A program made the translations under genes and the position numbers. A model generated the notes under the pieces. The model was not told where the DNA came from. It searched no databases and saw only the letters and a list, made by a program, of their open reading frames with translations. Source: Micromonosporaceae bacterium KJ-029 (GTDB lineage: Bacteria > Actinomycetota > Actinomycetes > Mycobacteriales > Micromonosporaceae). From it: 64,000 nucleotides of DNA. The DNA lies in assembly GCA_005402585.1 (NCBI GenBank), contig BIFP01000022.1, forward strand, positions 186,001 through 250,000. The letters are read 5' to 3'. Positions 1 through 9,075 of this stretch are shown here, piece by piece (the stretch's first letter is position 1; each line of letters starts with the position of its first letter).

Positions 1-868
1 CCACGGTCTGCTCGGCATCCTCCGGGCGGTTCGCCGCGGGCATGCCGACCAGCAGTTCGTCGGTGCCGGTCCATCGGGCCAGCAGCAACGCGTAGAGCGC
101 CAGCCAGGCCATCGGGGCGGTGGCGCGCTCCTGGCGGGCCAGGTCGGCCACGGCACGGCGTACCCCGACCGGCACGGTGCGGCGTTCCACCCCGCCGGAG
201 TCGGGCAGGACGCGCGGTCGCGGGTGGTCGACCGGGAGGTCGAGGACGGTCGGCGCGCCGGCCAGTTCGGCGCGCCAGAACTCTCGTCCCGCCTCGGCAC
301 GCGCCCGGGCCCGGCGGGCGTGGCCCGCGAAGTCCGGCACCGGGGTCGGATCGGGCGCAGCTCCCAGATCGGCGACGAGCAGGTCCAGCGCGTGACCGTC
401 CACCACGGCGTGGTGCACGGTCAGGACGAACGTGTGCTCGGCCGGGCCCGTGCGCAGGATCCGGGCCCGCATCAGCGGCGGCGTCGCCAGGTCGAAGGGG
501 GTCGTCGCCTCCGCGGTGAGCGCGGCCCGCACCCGGCGATCACGATCGTGCTCGTCGTACCCGGTGAGGTCGTCGACGATCACCGGAACCGGGGCCGGCG
601 GGTGCAGTTCGGCCCGGTTTCCGTCGCCGGGCAGGCCCATCCGGAGGGCGTCGTGGCGGACGACCGCCGCGTCCAGCGCGGCCCGTAGCCCCGGCAGGTC
701 GAGCGCGCCGCGAAGCCGCCAGGCCATCGGGATCAGGTACGCGCCGCTACCGTGGTGCAGCCGTTCGGTGAAGACCATCCGCCGCTGGGCGGCGGTCGCC
801 GGGACGGTCTCCGGCGCCGGACACGATGCACTGTCCGGTCCGGAGGACCGGTCGTTCTCGATATTCAT
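1..868 (-). CDS. Condensation-domain protein (NRPS C-domain type), 3' end outside window
   Basis: The visible N-terminal 289 residues resemble a nonribosomal-peptide condensation domain or a free-standing acyltransferase of that fold. An early stretch (TAAQRRMVFTERL) matches the usual first C-domain core region. HHAVVDG near residue 155 is the catalytic HHxxxDG motif; its second histidine is the general base for amide or ester formation. The ATG at 868 follows a G-rich ribosome binding site about 8 bases upstream. The protein runs off the left edge, so it may be a single C domain or the start of a larger synthetase; no adenylation or carrier domain is visible. It stands alone against the small genes to its right and is divergent from the 1044-1286 gene. 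Domain assignment is confident; product and pathway are unknown. Confidence 0.8.
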   Translation of the reverse strand, partial: MNIENDRSSGPDSASCPAPETVPATAAQRRMVFTERLHHGSGAYLIPMAWRLRGALDLPGLRAALDAAVVRHDALRMGLPGDGNRAELHPPAPVPVIVDDLTGYDEHDRDRRVRAALTAEATTPFDLATPPLMRARILRTGPAEHTFVLTVHHAVVDGHALDLLVADLGAAPDPTPVPDFAGHARRARARAEAGREFWRAELAGAPTVLDLPVDHPRPRVLPDSGGVERRTVPVGVRRAVADLARQERATAPMAWLALYALLLARWTGTDELLVGMPAANRPEDAEQTV

Positions 869-1043
869 CAAAGCCCCCGTCGATGCTTCCAGGGCGGAAG
901 GTTAGCCGACGGGGGCGCAACAGGTGGCCCCTCTTCGATGCGCTCCGGTGACATGTGTGGAATTGATGACAGTCGCCGCCCTTGGGCGGGAAGTTCCGGC
1001 CTCCGGCGGTGCGAACCGGCGTCGGCCGGGTATCCAGGGCGGC

Positions 1044-1286
1044 ATGACCGACCTGTACCCCGCCGCCGACGACCGGGAGATCCTGCGCCGGGCGGCCGCC
1101 GCGCACACCGCCGCCGTCCGGGACGTGGAGGCGTTCCTGCGCCGACTGCCCGAGACGCCCGACCCGGCCGACCTCACCGAGTACGCGGCCCTGCTCACCC
1201 GGGAGGCGCACACCCACGCCGACCGGGAAGCCGCGGCGGACGCGGCCGGCCTGACCATCGGCAGCCTGGAGCCCGACCAGGGCTGA
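1044..1286 (+). CDS. Small hypothetical protein, 80 aa
   Basis: A short acidic, alanine-rich, mostly helical protein starting MTDLYPAADDREI and ending EPDQG. I do not recognise a family. The ATG at 1044 is preferred over upstream in-frame starts because an AGGGCGG-type ribosome binding site precedes it directly and the upstream part looks non-coding. It is divergent from the condensation-domain gene and converges with the DUF3140 gene 29 bases downstream. No signal peptide, membrane segment or cysteine pair is visible. Confidence 0.55.
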   Translation: MTDLYPAADDREILRRAAAAHTAAVRDVEAFLRRLPETPDPADLTEYAALLTREAHTHADREAAADAAGLTIGSLEPDQG

Positions 1287-1315
1287 CCCGGGCGGGTCGC
1301 TCGGTGGCCGGCGCG

Positions 1316-1666
1316 TCAGCGTTCGACCAGGACGTCGTGCCCGAGGTCGAGCAGGGAGTGCCGCCACTCGTCGTCGGCGTTTCCCCGGCTCGGCTTGGCC
1401 GCCGTCAGGGATCGGATCCGCTCGACCGCGTCGCGCATCACCTCGATGTCCTCGGGGGTCAGGTCGACCTTGCGCTTGCGCAGCACGGCGAGGATCTGCC
1501 GGCCCGGCTCCGGTAGGTCCAGGTCCGGGTTCGCGCCGAACGCCTCCTCGCCGGAGCCCCGGGTCAGCAGCCACTGCCGCAACTGCTCGGAAGGCACGTT
1601 GACCTCGGCGTGGAAGTCGTCCCACAGCACTTCCACCTCAGGCTCGAGCCGTTGCTCTCGTACCAT
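1316..1666 (-). CDS. DUF3140-family protein
   Basis: This 116-residue soluble protein has the features of DUF3140: VLWDDFHAEVN near the start, then QLRQWLLTRGS and a basic segment AVLRKRKVDLTPEDIEVM. Length agrees with the family. Function is unknown; members are small actinobacterial proteins. Its ATG shares one base with the TGA of the upstream 55-codon gene (TGATG arrangement), which indicates translational coupling. The two form a small unit on the minus strand downstream of the Clp ATPase gene. Confidence 0.8.
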   Translation of the reverse strand: MVREQRLEPEVEVLWDDFHAEVNVPSEQLRQWLLTRGSGEEAFGANPDLDLPEPGRQILAVLRKRKVDLTPEDIEVMRDAVERIRSLTAAKPSRGNADDEWRHSLLDLGHDVLVER

Positions 1667-1833
1667 CAGCTTTCCTCTCCGGGCGGCGACCCGGACGGTT
1701 CCGGGTGCCCCTCGTCGGTCTGCCCGCCCAGGCCCTCCGGCGGCACCTGCACCCGCGCGGGGTTGGCCGTCGGCGGGGCCAGGATCGGGTCGCTGCGTTC
1801 GTCGTCGTCCCGGGTCTCCTCCGGTTCGGTCAT
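1666..1833 (-). CDS. Tiny Pro/Glu-rich hypothetical protein, 55 aa
   Basis: A very short gene starting MTEPEETRDDDERSD and ending GSPPGEES. Composition (Pro, Gly, Glu, Asp) suggests a disordered protein. It has its own ATG, and its TGA overlaps the ATG of the DUF3140 gene by one base, which is unlikely for a chance ORF. It ends the gap between the Clp ATPase stop (1848) and the DUF3140 gene and so probably belongs to the same transcript. No family recognised. Confidence 0.55.
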   Translation of the reverse strand: MTEPEETRDDDERSDPILAPPTANPARVQVPPEGLGGQTDEGHPEPSGSPPGEES

Positions 1834-1847
1834 CGATTCCCTTCCGG

Positions 1848-4403
1848 TCAGCGGGGATGCGAGGTCGTGGCCGGGGCGTGGCCCCGAGCGCCGGCCGTCA
1901 CGTCGAAGGTGAGCCGCCCGTCCCGGGCGTCGACGGTGACCCGCTGGCCGGGGGACAGCTGCTGCTCCAGCAGCATCCGGGACAGGTGGTTGTCCACCTC
2001 GCGCTGGATGACCCGGCGCAGCGGCCGGGCGCCGAACTCCGGCTGGTAGCCGTGCTCGGCGAGCCAGTCGGTTCCGGCGGTGGTGAAGTCCACCTCGATG
2101 TCCTGGGCGTGCAGCCGCCGGCGGGTCTCCTCCAGCAGCAGCTCGGTGATCTGCCGCAGCTGCTCGGCCTCCAGCCGGCGGAAGATGATCACCTCGTCGA
2201 TGCGGTTCAGGAACTCCGGCCGGAAGTTCTCCTGCAGCCGGCGCATCAGCCGCTCCCGCAGCTCGTCGTTCTCCTGCTCGCTGCCCGGGGCGCCGGCACC
2301 GAAGCCGACCGCGCGCTGGGTGCCGGTGATCAGCTCCGAGCCGAGGTTGCTCGTCATGATCAGGACGGTGTTCTTGAAGTTGACCGTCCGACCCTGGCTG
2401 TCGGTGAGCCGCCCGTCGTCGAGCACCTGCAACAGGATGTTGAACACGTCGGGATGGGCCTTCTCGATCTCGTCGAGCAGCACCACCGCGTACGGGCGGC
2501 GGCGCACCGCCTCGGTGAGCTGGCCGGCCTCCTCGTACCCGACGTAGCCCGGTGGCGCGCCGACCAGGCGGCTGACCGTGTGCCGTTCCTGGAACTCGCT
2601 CATGTCCACCCGGACCATCCGGTCCGCCTCGCCGAACAGCGCCTCCGCCAGCGCGCGGGCCAGCTCGGTCTTGCCGACGCCGGTGGGGCCGAGGAACAGG
2701 AAGCTGCCCATCGGGCGGTTCGGGTCGGCCAGGCCGGTGCGGGAGCGGCGCACCGCCTCGGCCACCGCGTTTACCGCGTCGTCCTGCCCGACGACCTTCT
2801 CGTGCAGGTGGCCCTCCAGCCGCAGCAGCCGGTCCCGTTCCTCCTCGGTGAGCTGGCTGGCGGGGATGCCGGTGGCCCGGGAGACCACCTCGGCGATCTC
2901 GTCCGGCCCCACCTCGGGTACCTGGTTGTCGCCGCCCTCGTCACCGCGCGCCCGGCGGACCTGGTCCTCCAGCTCGGAGACCCGGTCGCGCAGCGAGGAG
3001 GCGCGTTCGTACTGCTCGTCGGCGACCGCCTGCTCCTTGTCCCGGCGTACCTCGTCGAGCTGCTGCTCCAGGTCCCGTACGTCGGCGGCGGGGGTGCGGG
3101 TACGCAGCCGCACCCGGGCGCCGGCCTGGTCGATCAGGTCGATCGCCTTGTCTGGCAGGTAGCGGTCGGTGATGTACCGGTCGGACAGCTCGGCGGCGGC
3201 GACCAGCGCCTCGTCGGTGAACCGCACCTGGTGGTGGGCCTCGTAGCGGTCCCGCAGGCCACGCAGGATGGAGACGGTGTCCTCGACGGTGGGCTCGGGC
3301 ACGAACACCGACTGGAACCGCCGGGCCAGCGCGGCGTCCTTCTCGATGCTGCGGCGGTACTCGTCGAGGGTGGTCGCGCCGATCACCCGCAGTTCACCAC
3401 GGGCCAGCGCCGGCTTGAGCATGTTGGACGCGTCCATGCCGCCCTCGCTGCCCGCGCCGCCCGCACCGACCAGGGTGTGGATCTCGTCCAGGAAGATGAT
3501 CAGCTCCTCGCGGTGCGCCCGGATCTCGTCGATCACCTTCTTCAGCCGCTCCTCGAAGTCGCCCCGGTAGCGGGTGCCGGCGACCAGCCCGGCCAGGTCG
3601 AGCTGGACCACCCGCTTGCCGAGCAGTGTCTGCGGCACGTCACCGTCGCATATCCGCTCGGCCAGGCCCTCCACGATCGCGGTCTTGCCGACGCCGGCCT
3701 CGCCGATCAGCACCGGGTTGTTCTTGGTACGCCGGGACAGGATCTCCACCGCCTGCTCGATCTCGTCGGCGCGCCCGATCACCGGGTCGATCTGGTCGTT
3801 GCGGGCCAGTTCGGTGAGGTCCTGGCCGTACTGGTCGAGCGTCGGCGTGCCCCGGTCCGGCCGTGGGCCGGTCATCGGCCCACGCTCGGCGTTGGCGGCC
3901 TGCAACGACTCCGGCTGGATCCGGCCGGCGGCGAGCATCCGGCCGGCCGGGGACTCCGGGTTCAGCGGCAGCGCCATCAGGATGTGCTCGGGGCCGATGT
4001 AGTTCGCGCCCATCGCCCGGGACAGCTGGTGGGCGTCGAGCAGCGCCCGCTTGGCGGCCGGGGTCAGCGACAGATTCGGTGGGACCTCACCCTGCGGGGC
4101 ACCGTCACCGCGCCCGCCCAGCGCGTTGAGCAGGGTGTCCGGGTCCGCGCCCGCCCGACGGACCAGGTCACGCAGCGGCTCGCGCTGCAACGCCGCCCAC
4201 AGCAGGTGGTCGGTGTCCAGGTCGTTGCTGTGCTTCTGGGCCGCCCGGCGCGCGGCGTCGGCCAGCATCTCCCGGGCGTCGGCGGTCATCAGCCGGGTGA
4301 TGTCGACCCGGTGCGCGGGCCGGCGCCCGCCCTCGCCCCGGCCGAAGTACCGGGCCAGGAACTCGTCCCACGGGTCGGAGCCGAAGTCACCGGGTCCAAT
4401 CAT
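1848..4403 (-). CDS. ClpC-type ATP-dependent Clp protease ATPase subunit
   Basis: An 851-residue Hsp100 unfoldase. It has an N-terminal Clp repeat domain (about 30-175), a first AAA+ module with Walker [10 protein letters not shown] and Walker [11 protein letters not shown], a short middle domain with a UVR-like segment ([17 protein letters not shown]), and a second AAA+ module with Walker [10 protein letters not shown] and Walker [14 protein letters not shown]. The short middle domain and a V-G-F loop (RAVGFGA) in the second module favour a ClpC that docks on ClpP over the disaggregase ClpB. The ATG at 4403 has GGAGG seven bases upstream; the reading frame extends further up but without a good start. 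It would unfold substrates for proteolysis in the cytoplasm. It is probably a second ClpC-like paralogue, since no typical clpC neighbours are present. Confidence 0.85.
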   Translation of the reverse strand: MIGPGDFGSDPWDEFLARYFGRGEGGRRPAHRVDITRLMTADAREMLADAARRAAQKHSNDLDTDHLLWAALQREPLRDLVRRAGADPDTLLNALGGRGDGAPQGEVPPNLSLTPAAKRALLDAHQLSRAMGANYIGPEHILMALPLNPESPAGRMLAAGRIQPESLQAANAERGPMTGPRPDRGTPTLDQYGQDLTELARNDQIDPVIGRADEIEQAVEILSRRTKNNPVLIGEAGVGKTAIVEGLAERICDGDVPQTLLGKRVVQLDLAGLVAGTRYRGDFEERLKKVIDEIRAHREELIIFLDEIHTLVGAGGAGSEGGMDASNMLKPALARGELRVIGATTLDEYRRSIEKDAALARRFQSVFVPEPTVEDTVSILRGLRDRYEAHHQVRFTDEALVAAAELSDRYITDRYLPDKAIDLIDQAGARVRLRTRTPAADVRDLEQQLDEVRRDKEQAVADEQYERASSLRDRVSELEDQVRRARGDEGGDNQVPEVGPDEIAEVVSRATGIPASQLTEEERDRLLRLEGHLHEKVVGQDDAVNAVAEAVRRSRTGLADPNRPMGSFLFLGPTGVGKTELARALAEALFGEADRMVRVDMSEFQERHTVSRLVGAPPGYVGYEEAGQLTEAVRRRPYAVVLLDEIEKAHPDVFNILLQVLDDGRLTDSQGRTVNFKNTVLIMTSNLGSELITGTQRAVGFGAGAPGSEQENDELRERLMRRLQENFRPEFLNRIDEVIIFRRLEAEQLRQITELLLEETRRRLHAQDIEVDFTTAGTDWLAEHGYQPEFGARPLRRVIQREVDNHLSRMLLEQQLSPGQRVTVDARDGRLTFDVTAGARGHAPATTSHPR

Positions 4404-4583
4404 GTCTGTCCTCCGCGGTCGGGCGCGAGACGGTCGGCACGGGCTACCCGGCCCTCGGCCGGACAAACTCCGCCCGGTGGCACACGGGTGGTCGGGCCGG
4501 CCCGGGCGGTCGAGCCGCTGGTGCCGGGCGAACCACCGCCCCGCCGCCGCGCGGGCCGGCCGGTCGGGTGGCAGGCTGGACCG
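4404..4583. promoter_or_regulatory. Divergent promoter region, Clp ATPase / NYN-like gene
   Basis: A 180-base gap between two divergent starts that must carry both promoters. I see no convincing CIRCE or HAIR-type repeat of the kind that controls actinobacterial clp genes. Confidence 0.4.
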
Positions 4584-4961
4584 ATGGACCCGAAACCGCT
4601 GCTCATCGTGGACGCCGCCAACGTGGTCGGATCCCGCCCGGACGGCTGGTGGCGAGACCGCGCCGGTGCCACCGCCCGGCTGCGCGACGCCCTCGCGCCG
4701 GTGGGCGGGCACGGGGTGCCGCCGGACCTGCCCCCGCCGGTGGAGGTGGTACTGGTGGTCGAGGGCGCCGCCCGGAAGGTGCCCGGGGTCGACGGGGTAC
4801 GCGTGGTGCCGGCCGCCGGTTCCGGCGACGACGCCGTGGTCGACCTGGTCGCCGGGGCCGGGGACCGGCGTCGGCTGGTGGTGACCGCCGATCGCGAGCT
4901 GCGCCAGCGGGTCACCGCGCTCGGCGCCGAGGTGCACGGCCCGCGCTGGCTACGTGACTGA
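4584..4961 (+). CDS. NYN/PIN-like (YacP-type) RNase-fold protein
   Basis: A 125-residue protein with the acidic skeleton of NYN/PIN-like nucleases: LLIVDAANVVGS near the N terminus (first Asp and Asn), GSGDDAVVDLV in the middle, and VVTADRELRQRV near the end (T-x-D-x-x-L). These clustered aspartates would bind Mg2+ for RNA cleavage in related YacP/Rae1 proteins. The ATG at 4584 starts a compact domain; the long upstream extension of the frame is non-coding. Divergent from the Clp ATPase gene. The fold is fairly secure, substrate unknown. Confidence 0.7.
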   Translation: MDPKPLLIVDAANVVGSRPDGWWRDRAGATARLRDALAPVGGHGVPPDLPPPVEVVLVVEGAARKVPGVDGVRVVPAAGSGDDAVVDLVAGAGDRRRLVVTADRELRQRVTALGAEVHGPRWLRD

Positions 4962-5132
4962 CCCGCCCGTGGTCGCAGTCGGTGACACGCCGCCCACCGG
5001 TCCCACGAATCGGACCCGCCGCGCCTGCGGTCGACAACCGGTCAGGGAGGCAGGAACACTGACAGGGCGGATGTTCTTTCCCCGACCGGCATAGGCTCTA
5101 ATGGAGTCCTCCCCGCCCCCAGGAGGTTCCGC

Positions 5133-5393
5133 GTGGCGAGCGTCGCCGAGCTCAAGGCAGCCATCGATGTCGCGCTCCAGCAGATCGGTGACGGCCAGAG
5201 CGCCGTGCAGGCCGCCGGCGAGAAACTGGCCGAGGCGCAGCAGACCCTCGCCGGTGCGCTGGAGGGCAGCGGCCACACCACGGTCGAGGCGGCACAGGCG
5301 TCACTGACCCAGGCCAGCCAGGAACTGGAGGAGTGCCTCGCCGCGACGCTCGTCGCGGTCGAGCAGGCCCAGCAGTACGTCGCGACGCTGTAG
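5133..5393 (+). CDS. Small helical (WXG100-like size) protein, first gene of FtsK-type operon
   Basis: An 86-residue, Ala/Gln/Glu-rich, all-helical protein from a GTG start with AGGAGG seven bases upstream. It is predicted to form two helices, with heptad-like spacing in ALQQIGDGQSAVQAAGEKLAEA and a second helix after a Gly-Ser turn. Size and two-helix layout recall WXG100/ESAT-6-like proteins, but there is no W-x-G, so this is only an analogy. It is the first gene of a four-gene operon; the next start is 9 bases away. Confidence 0.75.
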   Translation: MASVAELKAAIDVALQQIGDGQSAVQAAGEKLAEAQQTLAGALEGSGHTTVEAAQASLTQASQELEECLAATLVAVEQAQQYVATL

Positions 5394-5402
5394 GGGCCGG
5401 GC

Positions 5403-6413
5403 GTGTCCATCGTCGAGGATGTCGGCGCGCAGGTCCGTGCCACCGCCGAGGAGCTGCCGCTGGGCCTGCTGGCGCAGGCGCTGGAGCGGTTCGGGCTGGC
5501 CGCCGAGCGGCTGCGCTGGGTACGCCAGGAGTCTGCCAACCCGATGGGCGTGCCGGAGCTGTCCGCCGCCACCGAACACGCCGAGACCGCCGGGTACGCG
5601 TTGCGGGTGGCCCAGGAGCAGCTGACCGCGTACCTGGCCGCGATCGGGCTGGCCCCCGACGGTGGCGCGCCGCCGTCGGCCGCCGAGCAGGAGCGCCGGC
5701 CGGCGCACGACGCGCCCCGGACGGCCGAGCCGGTGGCCGCCGCGCCGGAACCCGCCGGTGAGGTGCGGCTGCGCCGCTGGTGGTCGGTACGGGTGGCGGA
5801 GCTGACCGGCGGGCGGGAGGGCCCGCCCGAGGAGCCCGACGACCGGATCGCCGACTCCCGGGAGCTGCTGCACCGGGTGGTGCGCGGGGTCCGCGCCGGT
5901 GACCGCGACCGGCTGCACCGGGACCTGCGCGGCGCGCACGCCGACGTCGGACTGGGCCTGGCCGCGGTGGCCCCGCCGCTGCTGCGGGACCTCGCCGGGG
6001 AACTGCTCGGCCACCCGCCACGCGGCGACGACCTGCCCCGGCTGCACCGCGAGCTGGACGGCCGGGTCCGGGACCTGCTGCCCGGACTGCCCGACCCGGT
6101 GCTGGACACCCTGCTCACCCGGGTCTGCCGGATGCCACCACCCCGCCGCGGCGACGGCGAGCAGCAGCAACACGCCGCCGACCCGGCCGTCACCGCCGGA
6201 GTACTCACCGGCGTCCTGCTCGCCCGCCTGGGCCGCGACCTGCCCGCCGAGGGTGAAAGGAAGGGCCCCCTCTTAACGCCTGAGGTAGTAAAGGGGCCCC
6301 CTCCTAACACGAGCGGCGGCTACCGCGCGAGCATGAACGGCGGCTCCGGCGCGTATCCGTACGACGGGTCCCGCCCGGGGCCGGGCCGGCCGGGGCACGG
6401 GATCGATGGCTGA
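5403..6413 (+). CDS. Hypothetical protein with embedded palindromic repeat in its C-terminal tail
   Basis: A 336-residue protein from a GTG start just after the previous stop. The N-terminal third is helical and related in style to the 86-residue protein. The middle (about 140-275) is a charged helical domain rich in Arg, Leu and Asp. The C-terminal tail (about 285-336) is low complexity. Residues about 285-302 are encoded by a dispersed GGGGCCCC palindromic element (6256-6308) that stays in frame. The stop overlaps the ATG of the FtsK-type gene by 8 bases, indicating coupling. No family recognised; by context a partner of the ATPase. Confidence 0.75.
   Translation: MSIVEDVGAQVRATAEELPLGLLAQALERFGLAAERLRWVRQESANPMGVPELSAATEHAETAGYALRVAQEQLTAYLAAIGLAPDGGAPPSAAEQERRPAHDAPRTAEPVAAAPEPAGEVRLRRWWSVRVAELTGGREGPPEEPDDRIADSRELLHRVVRGVRAGDRDRLHRDLRGAHADVGLGLAAVAPPLLRDLAGELLGHPPRGDDLPRLHRELDGRVRDLLPGLPDPVLDTLLTRVCRMPPPRRGDGEQQQHAADPAVTAGVLTGVLLARLGRDLPAEGERKGPLLTPEVVKGPPPNTSGGYRASMNGGSGAYPYDGSRPGPGRPGHGIDG
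6256..6308. repeat. Dispersed palindromic repeat, copy 1 (inside a coding sequence)
   Basis: Two GGGCCCC-centred arms (AAGGGCCCCCTCTTAAC and AAAGGGGCCCCCTCCTAAC) separated by about 17 bases. Its reverse complement aligns with the copy at 21860-21914, sharing GTTAAGA-GGGGCCCC and CAGGCGTTAAGA. It lies in frame within the 5403-6413 gene. Confidence 0.8.
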
Positions 6414-9075
6414 CCGGCGCAGCCAGCTGGTCGCCCGGGTCCGGGAGCTGCTCGCCGAGGCGCTCGGCGCGTCCCGCATCCGGTCGGCGGCGGCACACAC
6501 CGCCCTGGCCGCCGCACGGGAGCGGTCGGTGCGGGTGCGCCGGGCCGCTGCCGGCGTACCGGAGCGGGTGGGGGCCGAGCACGACCGGCGCCTCGCCGAG
6601 ATCGACGCCCGGCACGCGTCGCGGCTCGCGACGCTGGCCCGGCGGGCGGCGGAGGCCGCGGCCCGGGAGGCGCCCGGCGCGGGCTCGGCGGAGTGGACGG
6701 AGTGGCGGCCCACCCCGGCCGACCGGGCCGAACCGCCGGGCGCGACGCGCGTCGGCACCATCCGGCTGCCCGACGCCGAGCCGGTGCCGGCGCTGGTGGC
6801 ACTGCTCGACGGTGGGCACGTGGCGCTCGACGGGGACGCGGAGGGCTGTGCGGCGATGGTGTCCGCGCTGCTGCTGCGCGGCCTCGGCCGGGCCACACCG
6901 GGCAGCGTACGGCTGGTCGGCTACGACCCGGACCACCTCGGCGGCGGGTTGGCCGGCTTCGCTCCGCTCGGTACGGCCGGGCTGCTCACCTTCGTCGGCC
7001 CGGGCGGCCTGGGCCGGCTGCTGGACGACCTGGTGGAGCAGATCCGCCGGATCAACGAGACCGTCCTCGCCGGTGAGCACGCCTCGCTGCGCGGCCTGGC
7101 CGCCGCGACCGGCCGCCGGCCGGAGCCGTGGCGGGTGGCGGTGCTCCTCGGCGGGGACGAGTTGTCCCGGCACGAGCGCGGCCAGCTCGACCGGGTGGTC
7201 CGGGCCGGTGCCGCGTGCGGGGTGCACCTGATCGTCCGGGGCGTTCCGCTGCCCGACCATCCGACGGTCACCCGGGTGGTGGTCACCGCCGACGGTGCCC
7301 GGGTCGGCACACTGCCGGTACGCCTCGACCCGCCGCCACCGGCCGCCCTGGTCACCGAGACCTGCCGGCGGATCGCCTCGGTGGTCAGCGCCGGTCCGGC
7401 GCCCACCCCGTTCACCGACCTGCTGCCCCCGCCCGAGCAGATGTGGCGGGAGGATTCGGCGACCGGGCTGACCGCCCCGATCGGTGAGGGGCCGGACGGC
7501 CGGGCCGTGCTGCTGACCCTCGGTGACTACCCGCCGCACGCGCTCATCGGTGGCCCGTCCGGCACCGGCAAGACCAACCTGATCTTCGCCTGGATCGGCG
7601 CCCTCGCGGCCCGCTACTCCCCCGCCGAGCTGGAGTTCTACCTGCTCGACTTCAAGGAGGGGGTGTCCTTCGCCCGGTTCGCCAAGGGCCGGCGGGACCC
7701 GAGCTGGCTGCCGCACATGCGTCTGGTCGGCATCAACGTCAACACCGACCGAGAGTTCGGCCTGGCGTTGCTGCGGTTCCTCGCCGAGGAGCTGCGCCGG
7801 CGGGCCGACGCGGCGAAGAAGCACGAGGTCACCAAGCTGGCCGAGCTGCGTGCGGTGGACCCGACCGGGCACTGGCCACGGATCGTCGCGGTCGTCGACG
7901 AGTTTCAGATGCTGCTGGCCGGCCGGGACGCGGTGGCCCGGGAGGCGGCCGACCTGCTGGAGGACCTGGCCCGGCGGGGCCGTTCGCAGGGCATCCACCT
8001 GGTGCTGGCCTCGCAGGACGTACGCGGCATCGAGGCGCTGTGGGGGCGGCCGGCGCTGGTAGCCCAGTTCACCCTGCGGATCGCGCTGCCCAAGGCGCTG
8101 CGGATCCTGGCCGAACGCAACGACGCCGCCCAGTCGCTGCCGAAGTTCCACGCGGTGGTCAACGCCGAGTCGGGCCTGCCGGAGGGCAACGAGGTGGCCC
8201 GGATCCCGTCGGCCAGCGACTGGGAGACCTGGAGTGAGTTGCAGAACCGGCTGTGGCGGATGCGCCCGGCCGAGGCGGCGCCGGCCCGGCTGTTCGACGG
8301 CGACGCGATCCCCCGGCTGACCGAGGCACCGGACTTCCGGGCGCTGCGGGCGCCGGAGACCGGCACGCCGCGCGGCCCGGTCGCGCTGCTCGGCGAGATC
8401 ATCGACGTGCAGGCCCGCTCGGCGGCGCTGCGGCTGCCCCGGGCGCCCGGACGCAACCTGGCCGTGCTGGGCACCCGGGTGGACGAGGCGTGCGCGGTGC
8501 TGGACGCCGCGGCCCGGTCGCTGGCCCGCCAGCACCGGCCCGGCAGCGCCCGGTTCTCCATCGCCTGCCTGGACCCGGACTCCGACCCGGCGGCCCGGGC
8601 GCTGTACGAGGACCTCGCCGACGACGCCGCCTGGTACGACGAGGAGACGGTGGCCGAGTTGGTGGCCGAGACGGCCGACGGCCTCGGCGCACCAGGTGCC
8701 GCCGGTACGCCGCACTACCTGCTGCTGTTCGCCGTCGATGCGGCGGCCGGCGCGCTCGCCGCGCGGGCCGGCAGCGCCACCGGACTGGAGCATCTGCGCC
8801 GGATCCTGCACGACGGTCCGGAGCGGCGGACGCACGTGCTGGCGTGGTGGCGCGGGGTGGCCCGGATGCGCGCCGACCTGGGTGGTGCGGGCGCCCGCAC
8901 CGACCAGATCGGCGCCTGGGTGGCGCTGGACGCCCACGGCGGGGAGCTGGGCTCGTCGCTGTACCCCGGCACCGGCGGGCCGGACTGGTATCCCCGGCCG
9001 TGGCGGGGGCTGTTCTTCGACCGCGCGGTGCACCGCACCGGGCAGACCATCATCCCGTACGGACCGTCACGATGA
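6406..9075 (+). CDS. Soluble FtsK/SpoIIIE-type ATPase
   Basis: An 889-residue protein with an N-terminal coiled coil (about 1-85), a domain of unknown type (about 110-350) and an FtsK/SpoIIIE motor domain. Walker A is GGPSGTGKTN (about 381-390) and Walker B is IVAVVDEFQM (about 491-500). RRGRSQGIHLVLASQD follows, typical of the FtsK motor. A C-terminal region of about 250 residues looks like a second, degenerate P-loop-type domain. No transmembrane segments are seen, unlike chromosome-segregating FtsK or type VII EccC. The ATG at 6406 overlaps the previous stop, and its own TGA overlaps the next ATG (ATGA). It probably moves DNA or protein with its operon partners; the substrate is unknown. 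Confidence 0.88.
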   Translation: MADRRSQLVARVRELLAEALGASRIRSAAAHTALAAARERSVRVRRAAAGVPERVGAEHDRRLAEIDARHASRLATLARRAAEAAAREAPGAGSAEWTEWRPTPADRAEPPGATRVGTIRLPDAEPVPALVALLDGGHVALDGDAEGCAAMVSALLLRGLGRATPGSVRLVGYDPDHLGGGLAGFAPLGTAGLLTFVGPGGLGRLLDDLVEQIRRINETVLAGEHASLRGLAAATGRRPEPWRVAVLLGGDELSRHERGQLDRVVRAGAACGVHLIVRGVPLPDHPTVTRVVVTADGARVGTLPVRLDPPPPAALVTETCRRIASVVSAGPAPTPFTDLLPPPEQMWREDSATGLTAPIGEGPDGRAVLLTLGDYPPHALIGGPSGTGKTNLIFAWIGALAARYSPAELEFYLLDFKEGVSFARFAKGRRDPSWLPHMRLVGINVNTDREFGLALLRFLAEELRRRADAAKKHEVTKLAELRAVDPTGHWPRIVAVVDEFQMLLAGRDAVAREAADLLEDLARRGRSQGIHLVLASQDVRGIEALWGRPALVAQFTLRIALPKALRILAERNDAAQSLPKFHAVVNAESGLPEGNEVARIPSASDWETWSELQNRLWRMRPAEAAPARLFDGDAIPRLTEAPDFRALRAPETGTPRGPVALLGEIIDVQARSAALRLPRAPGRNLAVLGTRVDEACAVLDAAARSLARQHRPGSARFSIACLDPDSDPAARALYEDLADDAAWYDEETVAELVAETADGLGAPGAAGTPHYLLLFAVDAAAGALAARAGSATGLEHLRRILHDGPERRTHVLAWWRGVARMRADLGGAGARTDQIGAWVALDAHGGELGSSLYPGTGGPDWYPRPWRGLFFDRAVHRTGQTIIPYGPSR

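Noticed and set aside
1395..4961. Very long plus-strand ORF of 1188 residues
   Set aside because: It is the antisense shadow of the Clp ATPase gene, with composition typical of a complementary frame; only its C-terminal part (4584-4961) is a gene.
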